From contig JARKQH010000075.1 of NCBI GenBank assembly GCA_029974925.1, positions 1 through 55,238 on the forward strand: a DNA stretch of 55,238 nt, read 5' to 3'. The position numbers were made by a program, and so were the translations under genes. A model generated the notes under the pieces. That model was not told the origin of the DNA and did not search any database. It saw only the letters and a program-made list of their open reading frames with translations. Every line of letters starts with the position of its first letter. Positions within the stretch are counted from its first letter, which is position 1. The stretch is from Verrucomicrobiota bacterium (GTDB taxonomy: Bacteria > Verrucomicrobiota > Verrucomicrobiia > Limisphaerales > UBA8199). Shown here one piece after another: positions 51,750-55,238 of the stretch.

Positions 51750-54700
51750 TCAGGGTTTGCTCACAAACTGGTAGTGGCCCGCCCCCACCTTGAGCACCAG
51801 GCGGCCGGCGGCCGCCTCCACCACCCGCACGCCCGGCGCCCGGGCCAAGGGCCGGCCGCTTTCCCGCACCGCCGCCGCATCGCGGGCCGGGACGTGAAGC
51901 GTCGCCGTGCTGTTGGGGGGAATGGTGAGGGTCCACTCGAAGCGGTTTTCCTTGAGCTGCCACTCGCTGCGGATCAGGCCGTGGGGAGAGCGGTGGCTGG
52001 CTTTCACAAAGGTCAGATCGCCCACCGGCTGGGGCTTCATCACGATATGCCGGAAGCCCGGCTGCGCCGGATCACTCTGGATGCCCGCCAAATATTCGTA
52101 GAGCCAGATGACCAGGTCGCCGACCAGCATGACGTGGTTGTGCGAATTCATCGCCGGATCGGCCGTGTCCCCATTCCACAATTCCCAGATGGTGGTGGCG
52201 CCCTTTTCGATCATGTATCCCCAACTCGGATAAGTGGTGTTGGTGGCAAACCGGTAAACCAGGTCCGGCCGGCCGCCGTCGGATAATACCCGGCACAGCC
52301 ATTGCCCGCCAATCAAACCCGTGCCCACGTGGCCCTGGGTTTCGTCGGTGATCTTGCGCACCAGATGATCGAACACGCGCGGCCGCTCCCCCGGCGGCGC
52401 CAGATCAAAGGCCAGCGGCAGCACGCAAGAGGTCTGCGAGCCGTTGTCGTAGTACCCCTTCTCCGGATGGTAGAGGCGCTCGTTGAAGGCGGCTTTCAGC
52501 TCCTCCGCGCGGACGGCAAACCGCCGGGCGTCTTCCGGCTTGTCCAGCAGCGTGGCATAACGCGCCATCAACCGGAGGCAGTGGGCAAAATAACTGGTGG
52601 CCAGAATCACCGGGGCCGTCTTGCGCGCGGGATCCTGCGAATGAATCAACTTGGGATCCTCCGGCGGCACACACCAGTCGCCGTACTGGTCCCGGGCGAT
52701 GAGGCCATTGGTGATGAAGCTGCTCAGGTGGTCAACCCACTTCACCATGCTGGGATAGTGCCGCGCAATCACGCCGGTGTCGGCATACTGGTCCAGCAAC
52801 GCGCCCGGGATAATGACCGTGCTGGCCGGCCAGGTGACGTTGTCGCTGTAAAGCGGCCAGTAGGGCGGGTTCACGTCCGACACGCTCCCGCTGTCCTTCT
52901 GACCGTCGGCAAAATCCCGCACCCACTTGGCATAGAGAGCGGAGATATCGAACAGGAAGGATTCTCCGCGAGAAAAAGCCGAGCGGTCCCCCAGCCAGCC
53001 CTGGCGCTCGTCCCGCTGCGGGCAATCGGTGCTGATGCTGCGGTAATTGCCCCGCGTGCCCCACACCACATTGCGATAAATGCGGTTGAGGGTGGGGTGC
53101 GAGCAGGCGAAGGCGCCCGCCGCGGCCAGATCGTCGTTCACAACCCGGCCGCGGATGGCTTCCAAGGTGGGGCGCCCGGGGTAGCCGGTGACTTCAACAT
53201 AGCGAAAACCATGATAGGTGAAGCGCGGCTCGTAGATCTCGGTGCCCCGGCCCTTCAACGTGTAAAGGTCGGTCACCTTGGCATCGCGCAGGTTATCCAG
53301 GTATAGCGTCCCGTCGGGCTGGAGCGTCTCGGCGTGACGAAGCCGGACCACCGTGCCGGCCGGGCCGCGGACCCGGAGCTGGCACCAGCCCACCATGTTC
53401 TGGCCAAGGTCGAAGATGAAGACCCCGGGCCGGGGCTCGGTGAGGGCGATGGGTTTGAGTGTGCCGGTGACCCGAATCGGGTTGATCATTTCCGCGCAAA
53501 GCGCGCCTTTTGGGCCGGCCACCTCCTGCGCCGAAGCCCAGGTGGCATCCTCGAAACCCGCTGCTGCCCAGCCCCGCAATTCGCGGCGGGCGTCATATTC
53601 CTCGCCGTCGTATTCGTTGTTGGCTCGGATTGGACCGTCGGTGCTGAGCTTCCAGGACCCGTCGCTCACGACGACTTCGGTTGTGCCATCGGCATACTCG
53701 ACCTCCAGTTGCAGCAGCAGCTTGGGAAAACCGTAGCTGATGGTATGAGTGGGCGAACTGGCCCGCGGCGCAAAGTAACGCCCATTCCCGAGCCAGACCC
53801 CCACCGCGTTGCGGCCCCGGCGCAGCCGGTCCGTCACGTCATGCGTCACGTAAAAAACCCGCGCGTCATAATGGGTCAGCCCCGGCGAGAGGACCGCATC
53901 CCCCACCTTTTCCCCATTGATGTACAACTCCGAAAGGCCCAAGCCGCTGAAATAAACCGTGGCGCGCCGAACGGGGCGGGCGACTTCAAACTCCTTGCGC
54001 AATTGCCGCGCCGGCAGGCGGCGGTCTCCCTCCAGTCGTATTTCGCCCCAGGGCTCCATGCCGGCCGGCCCCAGCACCCGCGCGGGCGGCCACCCCGAAT
54101 CGTCGAATTCCAGCGACGTCCACCCCGCCGGTTCGGAATCCGACGTCCGCCATCGCGCGCCGGTGGGAACGACGAGCGACTCCCCGGATTCAAACTCCAC
54201 CACCAGTTTGCCGGTCAGACCCGCCGGGTTGGGAGTGTCGCCGCTGTTGCGCACCCAGGCCGCGATGACATTCCGGCCTGGCTGCAGGTGGCCTTTCACC
54301 TCCATCACCCCCGGCACCTTGAAGTTTTGTCCCGCCCCCGCATGCCGGCCGTTGACCGCGCAGGCAAATTCGTTGTCGCCGGCCAGCAGCAACTGCGCGC
54401 GGCGAATGGGACGGTCCGGCAGCTCGAAGCGGCAGCGAAAGGTGCGCAGGACGGCTGGCACTGCGTTGAAGTCCCCGTCCGCCGCGTGCCAGATCCAATC
54501 CGCGCCCTCGAATCGCGGCGTGACGTGGTCGTCCTCCTTCCCGATCCACCGGCCCTGCCAATCCGTGGGCCGCAGCAAGCCCATGCTCCAGGAAGCGGTT
54601 TCGCTCCAGCGCGACACCTTCCCCGCCTCATCCCAAATGCGAACCCTCCAGTGACAGGCCTGGCGGGAAGCCAGCTCGCGCCCCGCGTAGCGCACCAGAT

Positions 54701-55001
54701 GCGACTGGTCGGACGGCACCTTGCCGCTGTCCCACAAGTCCGCCCGCCCCGCTTTCAATCGGTCCGGACTGGACGAGACTTGAACCTGAAAGGCCGTCTG
54801 GCGCGCGCCGCGCCGGTTCGACTGCATCTGCCAGCTCAAGCGGGGAGCGGCCGCATCAATGCCCTGGGGATTGACCAGAAACTCGCATCGCAGCTCGCCG
54901 ACCGTGGCCGCCCAGCCCGGCGCAGCGGCGCACAAGGCCAGGCCGCCCCAGCACCAGAGCGTCCATCCCGCCTGTTTCAGTCTCTTTTGCCATTTCATCA
55001 T
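51750..55001 (-). CDS. Alpha-L-rhamnosidase, GH78 family
   Basis: 1083 residues from the ATG at 55001 (a second ATG follows directly), preceded by GGAAAGG. The signal peptide is 'LKQAGWTLWCWGGLALCAA'. The domain order is that of bacterial GH78: N-terminal 'LRCEFLVNPQGIDAAAPRL' with 'SWQM', 'RLSW'-type strand domains, an added carbohydrate-binding-like part at ~130-260, 'YFSGLGLSELYINGEKVGD', the (alpha/alpha)6 barrel from ~640, and the catalytic stretch 'STDCPQRDERQGWLGDRSA' with the acid in 'RDERQGWLGD'. The second acid is likely in the 'TTIWELWNGD' segment. It releases rhamnose from pectin-type or bacterial polysaccharides outside the cytoplasm. Confidence 0.93.
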   Translation of the reverse strand: MMKWQKRLKQAGWTLWCWGGLALCAAAPGWAATVGELRCEFLVNPQGIDAAAPRLSWQMQSNRRGARQTAFQVQVSSSPDRLKAGRADLWDSGKVPSDQSHLVRYAGRELASRQACHWRVRIWDEAGKVSRWSETASWSMGLLRPTDWQGRWIGKEDDHVTPRFEGADWIWHAADGDFNAVPAVLRTFRCRFELPDRPIRRAQLLLAGDNEFACAVNGRHAGAGQNFKVPGVMEVKGHLQPGRNVIAAWVRNSGDTPNPAGLTGKLVVEFESGESLVVPTGARWRTSDSEPAGWTSLEFDDSGWPPARVLGPAGMEPWGEIRLEGDRRLPARQLRKEFEVARPVRRATVYFSGLGLSELYINGEKVGDAVLSPGLTHYDARVFYVTHDVTDRLRRGRNAVGVWLGNGRYFAPRASSPTHTISYGFPKLLLQLEVEYADGTTEVVVSDGSWKLSTDGPIRANNEYDGEEYDARRELRGWAAAGFEDATWASAQEVAGPKGALCAEMINPIRVTGTLKPIALTEPRPGVFIFDLGQNMVGWCQLRVRGPAGTVVRLRHAETLQPDGTLYLDNLRDAKVTDLYTLKGRGTEIYEPRFTYHGFRYVEVTGYPGRPTLEAIRGRVVNDDLAAAGAFACSHPTLNRIYRNVVWGTRGNYRSISTDCPQRDERQGWLGDRSAFSRGESFLFDISALYAKWVRDFADGQKDSGSVSDVNPPYWPLYSDNVTWPASTVIIPGALLDQYADTGVIARHYPSMVKWVDHLSSFITNGLIARDQYGDWCVPPEDPKLIHSQDPARKTAPVILATSYFAHCLRLMARYATLLDKPEDARRFAVRAEELKAAFNERLYHPEKGYYDNGSQTSCVLPLAFDLAPPGERPRVFDHLVRKITDETQGHVGTGLIGGQWLCRVLSDGGRPDLVYRFATNTTYPSWGYMIEKGATTIWELWNGDTADPAMNSHNHVMLVGDLVIWLYEYLAGIQSDPAQPGFRHIVMKPQPVGDLTFVKASHRSPHGLIRSEWQLKENRFEWTLTIPPNSTATLHVPARDAAAVRESGRPLARAPGVRVVEAAAGRLVLKVGAGHYQFVSKP

Positions 55002-55146
55002 AAAGCCTTTCCAGGTTCGCCCCGCGCCCCCCCGCCGCCCGGCCCGTGCCGGCCGGCGGAAGCCTCGCCTCGCTCCCAGACCAGCGCCGATTGGGCAAGC
55101 CCCGCGTCCACCCAAAGCTTTCGGCGGCGCCGCTATTCCGGGGAGG

Positions 55147-55238
55147 TCACGGCCACTGGAAGCGATAAAAACGCGCGGGTGCGGATGCCGGCTGCTCGAC
55201 GTGCAGAAAGCCGTCGGCATCGGTGGTGTTCGTCGAGA
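55147..55238 (-). CDS. C-terminal end of a secreted protein (cut by window edge)
   Basis: On the minus strand the frame is open from the window edge to a TGA at 55147-55149 and gives about 30 residues. It ends 'DADGFLHVEQPASAPARFYR' followed by 'FQWP'. The '-PARFYR-' ending is the same as in the beta repeats of the FN3 protein at 21461 ('YPARFYRLRL', 'PRRFYRARQ'), a frequent C-terminal pattern in extracellular proteins of this bacterial group. The gene lies 145 bases upstream of, and on the same strand as, the GH78 gene. Confidence 0.55.
   Translation of the reverse strand, partial: STNTTDADGFLHVEQPASAPARFYRFQWP

Overview
The window is GC-rich and shows no rRNA and no CRISPR. Several traits together point to a Gram-negative bacterium of the Verrucomicrobiota, most like the Limisphaerales/Pedosphaera group. 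These are outer-membrane biogenesis genes (lptE, a bamD-like gene, mlaEFD), a PEP-CTERM protein, prepilin-like secreted proteins of the 'FTLIELL' type, DUF2723-TPR and PMT/TMTC-like membrane-TPR proteins, ECF sigma regulation, an alpha-L-rhamnosidase, and an aa3-type cytochrome oxidase cluster. The placement is inferred from gene content; no marker gene was compared.

Layout. 1-1150: end of a PIN toxin gene, then an AbrB-like antitoxin/PemK toxin pair and a tRNA-Arg(CCT); a ~100-130 bp repeat follows each toxin. 1470-2700: tRNA-Gly(CCC), an intergenic hairpin with direct repeats, and a PEP-CTERM protein. 2950-8190: ECF sigma factor, a small membrane protein (possible anti-sigma factor) and a giant DUF2723/TPR membrane protein, coupled by overlaps. 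8230-10180 (minus): bamD-like, lptE and a small secreted protein. 10320-21440: SWIM/SNF2 helicase, YebC, an MMPL/RND exporter, a large secreted protein of unknown function, and mlaE-mlaF-mlaD. 21460-24640: FN3 secreted protein, then a second toxin-antitoxin island: a broken PemK-type pair, a Phd-like/PIN pair and a VapBC pair, each again followed by the same repeat. 24640-37080: proS, a prepilin-like protein, a PMT/TPR membrane protein, an alginate-export-type porin, thioesterase, phenylacetate-CoA ligase, ACT-domain protein, an NlpC/CHAP-like lipoprotein and gamma-glutamyltransferase.

37200-45680 is a respiratory block: cupredoxin-like protein, ctaA and ctaB (heme A synthesis), oxidase subunits I, III and IV, two small membrane proteins, subunit II, SCO1 and a DUF420 protein. 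Most neighbours overlap or lie a few bases apart, so structural subunits, heme A synthesis and copper delivery are probably co-expressed. 45680-55238: UvrB/UvrC-motif protein, inositol-monophosphatase-like protein, triple-fasciclin secreted protein, a second prepilin-like protein, a small lipoprotein, a URO-D family protein, a GH78 rhamnosidase and the end of another secreted protein.

The least expected feature is the tie between toxin genes and the repeat. Five copies (R1-R5) occur in 55 kb, and each begins at, or within one base of, the stop codon of a different toxin gene from three toxin-antitoxin types. This looks like a cassette-type arrangement in which each module carries a common downstream element. 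One module has been inactivated by a deletion whose ends lie at a short direct repeat.
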